Source of the DNA: Ignavibacteriota bacterium
Lineage (GTDB): Bacteria > Bacteroidota > Ignavibacteria > Ignavibacteriales > Melioribacteraceae
Assembly: GCA_013112585.1 (NCBI GenBank)
Contig: JABFGH010000036.1
Location: forward strand, 1 to 43,632
DNA length: 43,632 bases
Direction: 5' to 3'
Shown here: piece by piece, positions 17,350-25,278 of the stretch
How positions within the stretch are numbered: the stretch's first letter is position 1
Layout of the letters: each line of letters opens with the position of its first letter
Made by a program: the position numbers and the translations under genes
Notes under the pieces: model-generated
The model's database searches: none
The model's input: only the letters and a program-made list of their open reading frames with translations
What the model was told of the DNA's origin: nothing

Positions 17350-18241
17350 CTAATATTTTATCCCCGTATATTTTATAAATTTCTTCATCTTCTATTAAAG
17401 CGCCTTTTCGTTTGATTACTTCTGATGCAAATGATACAGCCAGAAAGTTTATTTTTTCAATATCAATATTGTGCAAGATTCCCAAAGCAAGTATTGCTGA
17501 ATAGGCGTCGCCTGCTCCTACGGTATCGACTACATTAACAGCCGGCGATTTACAAAAGCTGGTTCCGGAATTTGAAAAAAGTTCAGCACCTTCTTCCCCT
17601 TTTGTAACGCTTACAAATTCAATTTTATATTTCTCTTTGATTTTTTTTACTGTTTTATAGTACCCTTCATTTTCATCGAAAAATAGTTCACTAATTAGTT
17701 TTAGTTCATCTTCATTTACTTTTAATATATTGCATGCAGTAAGTGATCTTTCAATAATATCTTTGCTATAAAAATTCTGCCTAATATTTATATCAAACAT
17801 ACTTTGGTATGATCCATTTGCTAAGTTTTGTATTGTCGTTCTCGATACTTTATTTCGCTGAGATAGTGATCCGAAGTAAAGTAATTTAGACTCGGCTATT
17901 ATTTCATCCTCTTCTACTTTAGATAAATTTATATAGTCATAAGCCCTGTTATCAAAAATAGTAAAGTCAGGTATTTTATTTTCATTCAATTCAATAAGAA
18001 CTTTTCCCGTTTCGATATCACTTTTAATATCAACATATTTAGTGGAGATTTTACTGCTCTTCAAAAATTGCAATATCTCCTTGCCTTCTTCATCATCTCC
18101 AATTGCGGTAATAAAATTTGTGTTTCCGGCAATTTTATTTATATGATAAATAAAATTAAATGGTGCACCGCCAATTTGTTTTTCACCTTCATAAACGTCA
18201 AAAAGTATTTCCCCAATCGAAGTTATAATTTTTTTATTCAT
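17336..18241 (-). CDS. PfkB-family fructokinase
   Basis: A 301-residue ribokinase-fold sugar kinase. The N-terminal motif is IGGAPFNFIYHINKI (the sugar-binding GG), and the C-terminal PfkB signature is DTVGAGDAYSAILAL with catalytic base D245 after the GAG anion hole. The neighbours make fructose the likely substrate: it would phosphorylate the fructose freed by sucrose synthase, giving fructose 6-phosphate that the sucrose-phosphate synthase can use again. It is the first gene of the operon; the promoter should lie in 18242-18350 but I see no convincing boxes there. Confidence in the kinase family is high, in the substrate moderate. Confidence 0.82.
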   Translation of the reverse strand: MNKKIITSIGEILFDVYEGEKQIGGAPFNFIYHINKIAGNTNFITAIGDDEEGKEILQFLKSSKISTKYVDIKSDIETGKVLIELNENKIPDFTIFDNRAYDYINLSKVEEDEIIAESKLLYFGSLSQRNKVSRTTIQNLANGSYQSMFDINIRQNFYSKDIIERSLTACNILKVNEDELKLISELFFDENEGYYKTVKKIKEKYKIEFVSVTKGEEGAELFSNSGTSFCKSPAVNVVDTVGAGDAYSAILALGILHNIDIEKINFLAVSFASEVIKRKGALIEDEEIYKIYGDKILDEQH

Positions 18242-18353
18242 AATTTATCTTAGTAAGAGTATCTTATTTAATAAGAAAAACATCGGTAAAAAGCAAAAAA
18301 TTCCACAAAAAAAGCACTTTTTTCAATCATCAGATTTTCATTTTCTATAATAA

Positions 18354-18557
18354 TTTTTAGGAGCCGTAGCGGATGCATTAAATGCGGCAGCTACAAATGT
18401 GTTAATAACAGTTTATGATATACTTGGAAATGAAATTACTTTATTAGTAAATGAACAAAAACCTTCCGGGACTTACGAAGTTGTTTGGGATGCAGGAAAT
18501 CAGCCGAGCGGAATATACTTTTATAAAATTGAGACAGATTATTTTTATCGTTTGTAA
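18354..18557 (+). pseudogene. Orphan T9SS type A C-terminal sorting domain fragment
   Basis: After two in-frame stops (18348-18353) a frame of 67 codons ends at TAA 18555-18557 and reads as the last two thirds of a T9SS sorting domain: ITVYDILGNEITLLVNEQKP, SGTYEVVWDAG, PSGIYFYKIETDYF. It matches the C-terminus of the 41715-43511 protein segment for segment. The NYPNPFNP start of the domain, the rest of the protein and a start codon are missing. It is the stump of a deleted exported protein in the 382 bases between the sucrose operon and sdaA; the remainder of that gap holds nothing I recognise. Confidence 0.75.
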
Positions 18558-18623
18558 ATATTTATATTTCAGAAACAAATACTGATTTATAAAAATAATC
18601 TCATTTAGAAAAGATATAACAAA

Positions 18624-20030
18624 ATGAAAATAAATAAAACCGGCGACTTAGAACAACCAATGTTTATAAGTGTTTTAGAACTTTTTAAAATCGGCATTGG
18701 TCCATCAAGCTCGCATACAATGGGACCCATGACTGCCGCAGCAGATTTTTTAAACTTGGTTAGTAAATTTTTATCCCGCAGCAAGCATAAATCCGGTCTG
18801 CGAATTCAATGTATCTTAAAAGGGTCTTTAGCCTTCACCGGAAAAGGACATGCCTCGGATAAAGCTGTGGTACTTGGGTTAAACGGCTATTCACCCAAAA
18901 GTTTAATTGAAGAGGATACCAGTTTATTGATTAAAACTCTTTGGAATAATAAATCAATAAAACTGAATGGGACTGAAGAGATTGAATTTTCACCTGAAGC
19001 GGATATAATTTTTGACAACAATGATCCTTTACCTGAGCACCCGAATGGAATGATTTTTAACTTGATTGATAATTCAGGTAAGATTCTGTTATCTCAAATT
19101 TACTTTTCAATAGGCGGCGGATTTATAAACACACAAGCTGAAATTCAAAACTTAAAAGCGCCCATTAAAATGATACCAGATAGTTCCCGCCCCTACGCAT
19201 TCAGTTCGGCTGAATCAATGCTGCAAATGTCTGTCGAAAGCGGTTTATCAATTGCCGAAATGAAAAGATTGAACGAACTTGTTTTTATATCGGAGAATGA
19301 ACTTAACAACCGGCTTGATGAAATTTGGAATGCCATGCGGATATGTCTTGAAAGAGGATTAAGTACAGATGGAATTTTGCCCGGCGGATTAAACATCAAC
19401 CGACGAGCGCATAAAATTTTTAATCAGCTTAACCTGCACACAAATATTACCGATTGGCTAAGTGTTTATGCAATGGCTGTTAATGAAGAAAACTCTGCCG
19501 GGCACATGGTTGTTACTGCTCCAACAAACGGCGCTGCCGGAGTTATACCTGCTGTTTTATATTATTTTATTAATCACCGAAACGGAACAAAAGAACAAAT
19601 TAGGGAGTTCCTTTTAACTGCCTCGGCAATAGGCGGATTAATAAAACACCGAAGCTCAATTTCAGGTGCGGAAGTGGGATGCCAGGGCGAAGTCGGTTCG
19701 GCGTCTTCAATGGCGGCTGCCGGGTTATGTGCATTAAAAGGCGGCACACCACATCAAGTAGAAAACGCAGCGGAGATTGCCCTTGAACATCATCTTGGAA
19801 TGACATGCGATCCGATTGGCGGACTTGTACAAATACCCTGCATTGAACGGAATGCATTCGGGGCGGTTAAAGCTTACACAGCAGCCTCACTTGCCTTGCG
19901 GGGTGACGGGCAGCAATTTATTCCGCTGGATAAATGCATTGCCGCAATGAAAGAGACCGGTCTGGCGATGTCTCACAAATATAAAGAAACTTCTCTCGGC
20001 GGACTTGCGGTAAGCATTACTGAGTGTTAG
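18624..20030 (+). CDS. sdaA: L-serine dehydratase (L-serine ammonia-lyase), single-chain, iron-sulfur
   Basis: This enzyme converts L-serine to pyruvate and ammonia with a [4Fe-4S] cluster. The signature [15 protein letters not shown] opens the protein. The cluster cysteines are C353, C395 and C406 ([22 protein letters not shown]), with the C-x41-C-x10-C spacing of the Legionella type II enzyme. The last residue is Cys468, which matches the 'tail-in-mouth' cysteine that closes the active site in that enzyme. A second ATG at 18660 (MFISVLELF) gives 456 residues, closer to relatives, and may be the true start. The last 256 bases are repeated at 22130-22385, so the 3' end has probably been exchanged by an integrating element. 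Confidence 0.92.
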   Translation: MKINKTGDLEQPMFISVLELFKIGIGPSSSHTMGPMTAAADFLNLVSKFLSRSKHKSGLRIQCILKGSLAFTGKGHASDKAVVLGLNGYSPKSLIEEDTSLLIKTLWNNKSIKLNGTEEIEFSPEADIIFDNNDPLPEHPNGMIFNLIDNSGKILLSQIYFSIGGGFINTQAEIQNLKAPIKMIPDSSRPYAFSSAESMLQMSVESGLSIAEMKRLNELVFISENELNNRLDEIWNAMRICLERGLSTDGILPGGLNINRRAHKIFNQLNLHTNITDWLSVYAMAVNEENSAGHMVVTAPTNGAAGVIPAVLYYFINHRNGTKEQIREFLLTASAIGGLIKHRSSISGAEVGCQGEVGSASSMAAAGLCALKGGTPHQVENAAEIALEHHLGMTCDPIGGLVQIPCIERNAFGAVKAYTAASLALRGDGQQFIPLDKCIAAMKETGLAMSHKYKETSLGGLAVSITEC

Positions 20031-20031
20031 A
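19776..20031 (+). repeat. Direct repeat, left copy (sdaA 3' end)
   Basis: This 256-bp segment forms the last 84 codons and stop of sdaA. It is repeated in the same orientation 2354 bp downstream with eight base differences, all silent. It is the left end of the AbiE-carrying insert. Confidence 0.9.
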
Positions 20032-20051
20032 GGTAATTCCTAAAAACAAAT

Positions 20052-20124
20052 ATTTACCAATATATTTATATATAGACATTATTTTGCTTGCAAATATAAA
20101 CCAATTTCCACTATATTTGGTAAA
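20052..20124 (+). promoter_or_regulatory. Promoter and inverted repeats of the AbiE-like operon
   Basis: TATATTTG (20112-20119) matches the Bacteroidota -7 element TAnnTTTG. TTG at 20088-20090 lies 21 bases upstream, a fitting -33 element. CAAATATA (20090-20097) and TATATTTG are perfect inverted repeats, and TTTACCAATATA (20052-20063) mirrors TATATTTGGTAAA (20112-20124) apart from one base. AbiEi antitoxins are known to repress through inverted repeats, so these are candidate operators. Confidence 0.5.
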
Positions 20125-20144
20125 CTTTTGATCAAAATAAATTC

Positions 20145-20885
20145 ATGATTGTGACCACACTCCAAAATTACTTTAATAAAAAAAATGTCTTCACTAGAGA
20201 TGAACTATTTCATTTCTACCTTTTAAGTGAACAAGAACTCAACAAAAATACTTTTGCTTGGCGAATTTATAATCTAAAAAGAAAAGGAATTATTAAACAA
20301 GTTGGGCGAGGATTATATTCATTACAATCTAAAAGCAATTACTCGCTTGAGTTAAGTGCTGATTCTACTAAAATTGCACAAAGTATATCAAAAACTTTTA
20401 CTGAAATAAATTTTTGTATTTCTGATTCAACATGGATAAACGAATTTACCAGCCATCAATATTCAAGTAATTTTACAATTGTCGAAGTTGAAAAGGATTT
20501 TTTAGAATCAGTTTTTTTTAATCTCAAAGAAACTACTAAAAATGTTTTTCTTAAACCGAACGAGACCGAACTTGACAGATATATTTCTGATTTGGAAAGT
20601 GCAATCATCTTAATTCCATTTATAACCAGAACACCTATTCGGGAAATGGAGAATCAGAATTTTAACACTCCAACGATAGAAAAACTATTGGTGGACATAT
20701 ACATTAAAAATAGTCCCTATTTTTTTCTTACAAATTCTGAAATAGAAACTATTATTCAAAATGCGTTTAGAAAATACATTATAAATCAAACGACATTACT
20801 TGCCTATGCTGAAAGACGTGGAAAGAAGAATGAGATTAAAAATTTTCTTATTAAGAAAAAGCTCATTGAGGTGATGAGTGATTAA
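20145..20885 (+). CDS. AbiEi-like antitoxin (type IV toxin-antitoxin)
   Basis: A 246-residue protein with an N-terminal winged-helix region (about 1-70: FTRDELFHFYLLSEQ, then WRIYNLKRKGIIKQVGRGLYSL), the domain layout of AbiEi-family regulators and antitoxins. The C-terminal half (about 75-246) is the antitoxin part, without a motif that I can name. In the AbiE system this protein represses the operon and counteracts the nucleotidyltransferase toxin. It overlaps the toxin gene by eight bases and has a Bacteroidota-type promoter with inverted repeats upstream. The pair fills almost the whole insert between the two sdaA 3' copies. Confidence 0.78.
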   Translation: MIVTTLQNYFNKKNVFTRDELFHFYLLSEQELNKNTFAWRIYNLKRKGIIKQVGRGLYSLQSKSNYSLELSADSTKIAQSISKTFTEINFCISDSTWINEFTSHQYSSNFTIVEVEKDFLESVFFNLKETTKNVFLKPNETELDRYISDLESAIILIPFITRTPIREMENQNFNTPTIEKLLVDIYIKNSPYFFLTNSEIETIIQNAFRKYIINQTTLLAYAERRGKKNEIKNFLIKKKLIEVMSD

Positions 20886-21951
20886 AAAACATTGTTTCTC
20901 TGAGGAATGGATTAACGGGTTTCGTAGGGAAAAGAAATATTCAAAAATAAACCCGCCTATTTTGGAAAAGATGATAAATGCTCTTTCTTTGCTTCAGCAT
21001 TTGGTAAAAAATGATTTGAAATTTGTATTCAAAGGCGGAACAAGTTTAATTCTCTTACTTGATAATTCAAGTAGATTCTCGGTTGATATTGACATTTTAA
21101 CCACACAAAATAGGGAAACAATAGAACCAATTTTTAATAAAATAATTGATAATTCACATTTCGCTAAGTGGGAACTCGATGAACGCCGAAGCTATAAATC
21201 CGGTATTCCAAAAGCTCATTATGAATTTCAATTCAACTCGATTTTCAGCAAAAAAGCAAATTCTATTTTGTTGGATATTATATTTGAGGAGCCAAAATAT
21301 CCAAAAGTTCAAACACTGCCAATAAAAGCAAAATGGATTGATACAGATGAAGAATTATCTGCTAACATTCCAACTGTTGAATCTATTGTTGGAGATAAAC
21401 TAACAGCTTTTGCTCCGAATACAACCGGAATATTATTTGGAAGCGGAAAAGAATTGGAAATAATAAAACAACTTTATGATTTAGGAAATCTTTTTGAAAA
21501 GATTGATGACCTTGAAATAGTTAATAAAAGCTTTCTAATATTCGCTAATCAAGAAATAGAATACCGAGAGTTAAATATTACTCCGGAAGATATTCTCGAT
21601 GATATTCTAAAAACTGCTAAACTTATTTCACTTAGAGAAAAGAACAAATCAGAAGATGAGAAAAGTCAGTTCAAAGAAATTCAAATGGGAATAAGAGGTT
21701 TTGCAAATTTTTTAATTTCCGGAAATTTTAGAATTGATGATGCAATAAACGCTTCAGCAAGAGTTGCCTATTTAGCAAGTAGATTAAAACATAAAGACTT
21801 TTCTCCGCATGAAACATTTACGAACCAAGATATATCAAAAATAAATTTAACACACCCTGATTGGAATTATTTAAATAAACTAAAAAAATTACCCGATAAA
21901 AGTGGATTCTTTTATTGGCAAAAAACCATTGAAATTTTAGAACAAAAATGA
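20878..21951 (+). CDS. AbiEii-like nucleotidyltransferase toxin
   Basis: A 357-residue protein of the AbiEii/MNT nucleotidyltransferase family. The catalytic motifs are KGGTSLIL (GGTS at 53-56) and D-x-D at D70/D72 (RFSVDIDIL). VESIVGDKLTAFAP is the conserved downstream motif. AbiEii relatives stop growth by transferring nucleotides, with tRNA 3' ends shown as targets for some members, and give phage resistance. The gene starts at GTG 20878 inside the antitoxin gene, an eight-base overlap. All catalytic residues are present, so it should be active. Confidence 0.83.
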   Translation: MIKKHCFSEEWINGFRREKKYSKINPPILEKMINALSLLQHLVKNDLKFVFKGGTSLILLLDNSSRFSVDIDILTTQNRETIEPIFNKIIDNSHFAKWELDERRSYKSGIPKAHYEFQFNSIFSKKANSILLDIIFEEPKYPKVQTLPIKAKWIDTDEELSANIPTVESIVGDKLTAFAPNTTGILFGSGKELEIIKQLYDLGNLFEKIDDLEIVNKSFLIFANQEIEYRELNITPEDILDDILKTAKLISLREKNKSEDEKSQFKEIQMGIRGFANFLISGNFRIDDAINASARVAYLASRLKHKDFSPHETFTNQDISKINLTHPDWNYLNKLKKLPDKSGFFYWQKTIEILEQK

Positions 21952-22033
21952 ATAGCTTGAAATATAATTTTTTGGAAAATAATATGAGCAATAAATAAGA
22001 ACAAGGATTCTTTTAGCATTTAAGGATACTTTT

Positions 22034-22384
22034 GTGGGACACAAAATTAAAGGTAAATCCGGTTATGTAAATTTACTTGACCTTAAACAACAGTACTTTG
22101 CTCAAATTGAACCATACACACGCAAAGACATTGCCCTTGAACATCATCTTGGAATGACATGCGATCCGATTGGCGGATTGGTACAAATTCCCTGCATTGA
22201 ACGGAATGCATTCGGGGCGGTTAAAGCTTACACAGCAGCCTCACTTGCATTGCGGGGTGACGGGCAGCAATTTATTCCGCTGGACAAATGCATTGCCGCA
22301 ATGAAAGAGACCGGTCTGGCGATGTCTCACAAATATAAAGAAACTTCTCTGGGCGGACTTGCGGTTAGTATTACTGAGTGTTAG
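22034..22384 (+). pseudogene. Displaced sdaA 3' end joined to a foreign N-terminal stub
   Basis: From codon 33 this frame encodes the last 84 residues of SdaA, identical in protein to the intact gene, including two cluster cysteines and the terminal Cys. The first 32 residues (GTG start at 22034; [18 protein letters not shown]) are unrelated to SdaA, and the frame is open back to 21995. The foreign part looks like the N-terminus of a gene cut by the junction; I do not recognise it. The product cannot be a dehydratase because the substrate-binding part and the first cluster Cys are missing. The most likely meaning is the right junction of an element inserted in sdaA. Confidence 0.8.
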
Positions 22385-22385
22385 A
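22130..22385 (+). repeat. Direct repeat, right copy (sdaA 3' end)
   Basis: This is the right copy of the 256-bp repeat. The silent changes relative to 19776-20031 are CTT/TTG, ATA/ATT, GCC/GCA, GAT/GAC, CTC/CTG, GTA/GTT and AGC/AGT. Confidence 0.9.
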
Positions 22386-22511
22386 AAATATAGCATCTTG
22401 TTTTTTAACAGACATATTGATAAGGAAAAGTTCAAAGTATTCGAAAATGATAAAAATGTATTTGATGAGGATATGTCAGCACTTAGTTTTAGTAAAGTTG
22501 ATTTGAAATAA
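22386..22511 (+). pseudogene. Short coding-like remnant after the right junction
   Basis: The frame ending at TAA 22509-22511 reads RHIDKEKFKVFENDKNVF and then SALSFSKVDLK, protein-like and hydrophilic, with no start codon of its own and no family that I recognise. It directly follows the displaced sdaA end, so it may be the tail of a gene lost in the rearrangement. The remaining 77 bases before the next gene are AT-rich and show nothing. Confidence 0.25.
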
Positions 22512-22588
22512 TTGATAATGTTTTTGCAACTATAAATTTTTTAATTAGTTTATAATAGTAACTAACAATAATTAAAGAGTTCTTTAAG

Positions 22589-23173
22589 ATGTTTAACTTA
22601 AATTTATACCTCTGGAAATACATTCTCCCGGCAATAAAACAAGATTTTTTCAAAAGTAAAATCATTTCCTTTTTCACACTTTTTTATATTTCCATTTTTT
22701 CACTGCCGCGCAAATTTTTAATTCATTTCTTCTTCGGTAAAGGTTCTGACTATATAATTGACACCGAAAAAATGATTTTGGAAAACCCTCTCGTTTACCA
22801 AAAATTAAATTCAGCATTGAATGATAATTTTAAGAATGAAACTAAAGGCGTAGTTCATTTTTCTCAAATTGATTTGTATAATCCTCAATACAGGTATTCA
22901 ATCGGCTCGTTTGAAGTTAATTATTCAATTGAAAATAACAACATAGATTTCCAGGTCACTTCAATTTATCGATACGGACGAAACAATGATAGATTATCAA
23001 AACACCTTCATAATTGGCTAAACGGATTTGCAAAGAGTGGAGGTGCAAATGATTTCCGAATCGTTGGAACGGAGTGGTCAATTCATCTTTTAGAATTCCG
23101 GCAAAAAAATATTCAGTTTGATAACGGCTTTATTAAAAAAGGCGGACCAACGCTCGGCAAGTTGTTATTGTAA
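22589..23173 (+). CDS. Hypothetical protein
   Basis: A 194-residue protein that I do not recognise. The first 55 residues are aromatic and hydrophobic with scattered Lys (LWKYILPAIKQDFF, IISFFTLFYISIFSLP), which suggests one membrane-associated helix or hairpin. The rest looks soluble and mixed alpha/beta (YRYSIGSFEVNYSIENNN, WSIHLLEFRQ) and ends in a Gly-rich GGPTLGKLLL. It lies between the sdaA right junction and a small Cys protein gene 38 bases downstream, and the two may form an operon. It has no hallmark of a toxin, integrase or phage protein. Confidence 0.6.
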   Translation: MFNLNLYLWKYILPAIKQDFFKSKIISFFTLFYISIFSLPRKFLIHFFFGKGSDYIIDTEKMILENPLVYQKLNSALNDNFKNETKGVVHFSQIDLYNPQYRYSIGSFEVNYSIENNNIDFQVTSIYRYGRNNDRLSKHLHNWLNGFAKSGGANDFRIVGTEWSIHLLEFRQKNIQFDNGFIKKGGPTLGKLLL

Positions 23174-23211
23174 AATATTTTAATACCGCAAAATTTTACG
23201 GGGTAAAAAAA

Positions 23212-23412
23212 ATGGAAGAACAAAATTGCGAAAATTGTAAATTCAGAGCTAAGTATGATAACAATCCAAAATCATTTTTAGGCAGATTGTGGCGATGGCA
23301 TGCAGGCTGGTGCCCCGGCTGGAAATCTTATATGAATTCACTTCCCGCAGAAAAACGAAATTCACTCGCTGAAAAATATGACCTGAGTAAATTCAAGTAT
23401 TCAGAAAACTAA
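23212..23412 (+). CDS. Small Cys/Trp-rich protein
   Basis: A 66-residue protein with a CxxC pair near the start (NCENCKFRAKYD) and a His-Cys pair further on (WRWHAGWCPGWKSYM), enough to bind one zinc ion or a small cluster. The middle is rich in Trp and basic residues. I have the impression of a conserved small family in Bacteroidota but cannot name it. A GGGGTAAA stretch stands before the ATG at 23212. It follows the hypothetical gene closely. No function is proposed beyond possible metal or nucleic-acid binding. Confidence 0.55.
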   Translation: MEEQNCENCKFRAKYDNNPKSFLGRLWRWHAGWCPGWKSYMNSLPAEKRNSLAEKYDLSKFKYSEN

Positions 23413-23548
23413 ATTTTTATTCGTTCTAATTATTTTTGTAAAATTTCCTCGCGGTGATTCAGATATATCATTTAGCGAACCCCTTGAAATGACTTTGCAA
23501 ACCGGCGAGACAGAAATATTTTTAGAGAGTCATTACAGAAATAACTAA
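23387..23548 (+). pseudogene. Protein-like fragment without a start codon
   Basis: In the frame ending at TAA 23546-23548, 53 codons read as a hydrophobic segment (KFLFVLIIFVKF) followed by PRGDSDISFSEPLEMTL and FLESHYRNN. There is no ATG, and the frame begins inside the preceding small gene, so it is either a decayed gene or a frameshifted extension. Family unknown. The rest of 23413-23730 holds the attC-like hairpin described next. Confidence 0.3.
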
Positions 23549-23656
23549 TTATCACTAAATTGAATTTTTGTGTACTTTGTATTAATTTAATTGAGGCATT
23601 TTGAATAATGAATTTTATTCTCCTTACAGAGGAAATTACGTAATAAACGAATAATA

Positions 23657-23709
23657 ATTTAACATATAGTCCCAATAAACGTAATAGGTTTATTGGGATG
23701 TTGTAGGCA
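23657..23709 (+). repeat. attC-like site upstream of the TIR gene
   Basis: ATTTAAC (23657-23663) fits the integron R'' box RYYYAAC. TCCCAATAAAC (23670-23680) pairs perfectly with GTTTATTGGGA (23688-23698). The site ends in GTTGTAGGCA (23700-23709). In an integron the crossover lies after the G, so TTGTAGGCA would open the next cassette. Its exact complement TGCCTACAAC is found just after the TIR gene. No T run follows the hairpin, so a terminator is less likely. The downstream box does not fit GTTRRRY perfectly. Confidence 0.5.
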
Positions 23710-23730
23710 ATTTAAAAGAACCCAAAACTT

Positions 23731-25167
23731 ATGAATCAAAAAATCTTCATTTCATACTCTTGGACGACACCAGAACACGAAGAATGGGTTCTAAGTCTTG
23801 CGAAAAGACTTATTTCTGACGGAATCGATGTTGTACTCGACAAATGGGATTTAAAAGAAGGTCATGACTTATATGACTTTATGGAATCGATGGTGAAATC
23901 ACCAGAGATTGATAAGGTATTAATTATTCTAGACAAGAAATACACAGAAAGAGCAGATTCCAGAAAAGGAGGTGTAGGAACCGAAACCCAGATAATCAGC
24001 CCCAAAATTTATAAAGATGTATCGCAGGAGAAATTTGTTCCAATTATCCGAGAGCGCAACGAAGAAGGTGAAGCATTTATTCCAACGTATCTTGATGGTC
24101 GTGTTTACATAGATTTATCAAATGATGAGCAGTTCGAAGAGAATTACGAAAGTCTTTTAAGAAATATCTATGGTCGTCCTTCCTTTAGCAAACCTAAAAT
24201 AGGTAAAGCTCCAAGCTATTTATTCGAAGATAGTCCTCTTAATTTTAAAACAACTCACATTTTACGCGGATTCGAAAAACAATTGCTGAATAAACCCGAT
24301 AGGGCAAACTCTCTAATTAGAGACTTTCTAGAAGACTTCAAAGAGAACCTAAAGGATTTCAGTATAACGTTTGAATCTAGAGACCAGATAGAAGTTGGCA
24401 AACAAATCTGTGAAAACATAAATCAGTATACACCCTTAAGAGACGATTTTATTCAGTTCTTCGATATTTTGACTAACTCGAATGTTGATTTTGACATTGA
24501 CATAATAATCCAATTCTTTGAAGAACTACCCTTGTTCTTTTCCCCTCTTGACAATAGAAGTAGTTGGGGCACATTTGAATTTGACAACTTCAAATTTATC
24601 GTCCATGAACTACTCTTGTACTTGATTGCAGTTGGACTTAAAAACAATAATTATCAATTCATTGAAGAAATCCTTTATTCAAGCTACTTCACGAAAGACA
24701 AATACAACGGTAATAATGAAGCTAAAAGATTTGATGTGTTTTACGGTCATACAGACATAATCAAGCCGTACTACAATCAAACCCATTCTCAGAACTTTTT
24801 CAGTGCAATGGCTGACTTTATCATTAAACGTATTCCTGACTTTTTAACTAAAAGAATTTTAGTTCAGGCTGATTTGCTTTGCTATCATGTTTCTGAATTA
24901 AATAATCTTCGATGGTTTCCGATGACCTATGTATATGACACTTCAGGTCGTTACGAACTTTTTTATAGACTAGAATCGAAAAGACATTTTGAAAAAGTTA
25001 AGATTCTATTTGGTGTGGACACGGTAGAACAACTAAAAGATAGGTTGAATGAACTTGAAGAAAAAGACAAAGGGAATAACCATAGAGTAGCATATTCAGG
25101 ATCTTTTGATTCTGTGATACCTCTCTATAGATTAATTGACAAGGAGAAATTAGGGACAAAAAGATAA
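23731..25167 (+). CDS. TIR/SEFIR-domain protein, probable defence effector
   Basis: A 478-residue protein. Residues 1-150 form a TIR/SEFIR domain: KIFISYSWTTPEHEEWVLSL, then VVLDKWDLKEGHDLYDFMES (E52 is the candidate catalytic Glu if it is an NADase), then KGGVGTETQIISP. Residues about 160-478 are a mostly helical region of unknown family, rich in aromatic and acidic residues, that could sense the trigger or oligomerise. Bacterial TIR proteins commonly deplete NAD+ or make signal molecules on phage infection. There is no partner gene of the Thoeris ThsA kind beside it. The gene is bounded on both sides by mutually complementary boxes of attC-like sites, so it appears to be a single-gene mobile cassette. 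Confidence 0.75.
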   Translation: MNQKIFISYSWTTPEHEEWVLSLAKRLISDGIDVVLDKWDLKEGHDLYDFMESMVKSPEIDKVLIILDKKYTERADSRKGGVGTETQIISPKIYKDVSQEKFVPIIRERNEEGEAFIPTYLDGRVYIDLSNDEQFEENYESLLRNIYGRPSFSKPKIGKAPSYLFEDSPLNFKTTHILRGFEKQLLNKPDRANSLIRDFLEDFKENLKDFSITFESRDQIEVGKQICENINQYTPLRDDFIQFFDILTNSNVDFDIDIIIQFFEELPLFFSPLDNRSSWGTFEFDNFKFIVHELLLYLIAVGLKNNNYQFIEEILYSSYFTKDKYNGNNEAKRFDVFYGHTDIIKPYYNQTHSQNFFSAMADFIIKRIPDFLTKRILVQADLLCYHVSELNNLRWFPMTYVYDTSGRYELFYRLESKRHFEKVKILFGVDTVEQLKDRLNELEEKDKGNNHRVAYSGSFDSVIPLYRLIDKEKLGTKR

Positions 25168-25172
25168 AAAAC

Positions 25173-25237
25173 TGCCTACAACAACACCTATACGCAATGC
25201 CCTTCGGGACACTGCGCATAGCCAAACCGTTGGCTGT
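25173..25237 (+). repeat. attC-like site after the TIR gene
   Basis: TGCCTACAAC (25173-25182) is followed by an imperfect hairpin at 25188-25221 (CTATACGCAATG against CACTGCGCATAG, tip CCTTCGGG). GTTGGCTGT (25229-25237) closes the site; AGCCAA (25220-25225) and TTGGCT (25230-25235) also pair. Bulged bases in the stem and a length of 65 bp fit attC sites. The first box is the exact complement of the box that opens the TIR cassette. Confidence 0.6.
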
Positions 25238-25278
25238 AATCCAAGAAAAACGACCACCAAACTGAATGAAACCAAAGA

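Noticed and set aside
23670-23698. The hairpin before the TIR gene as an intrinsic terminator
   Set aside because: There is no T run on either strand, and the flanking boxes fit an attC-like site better.
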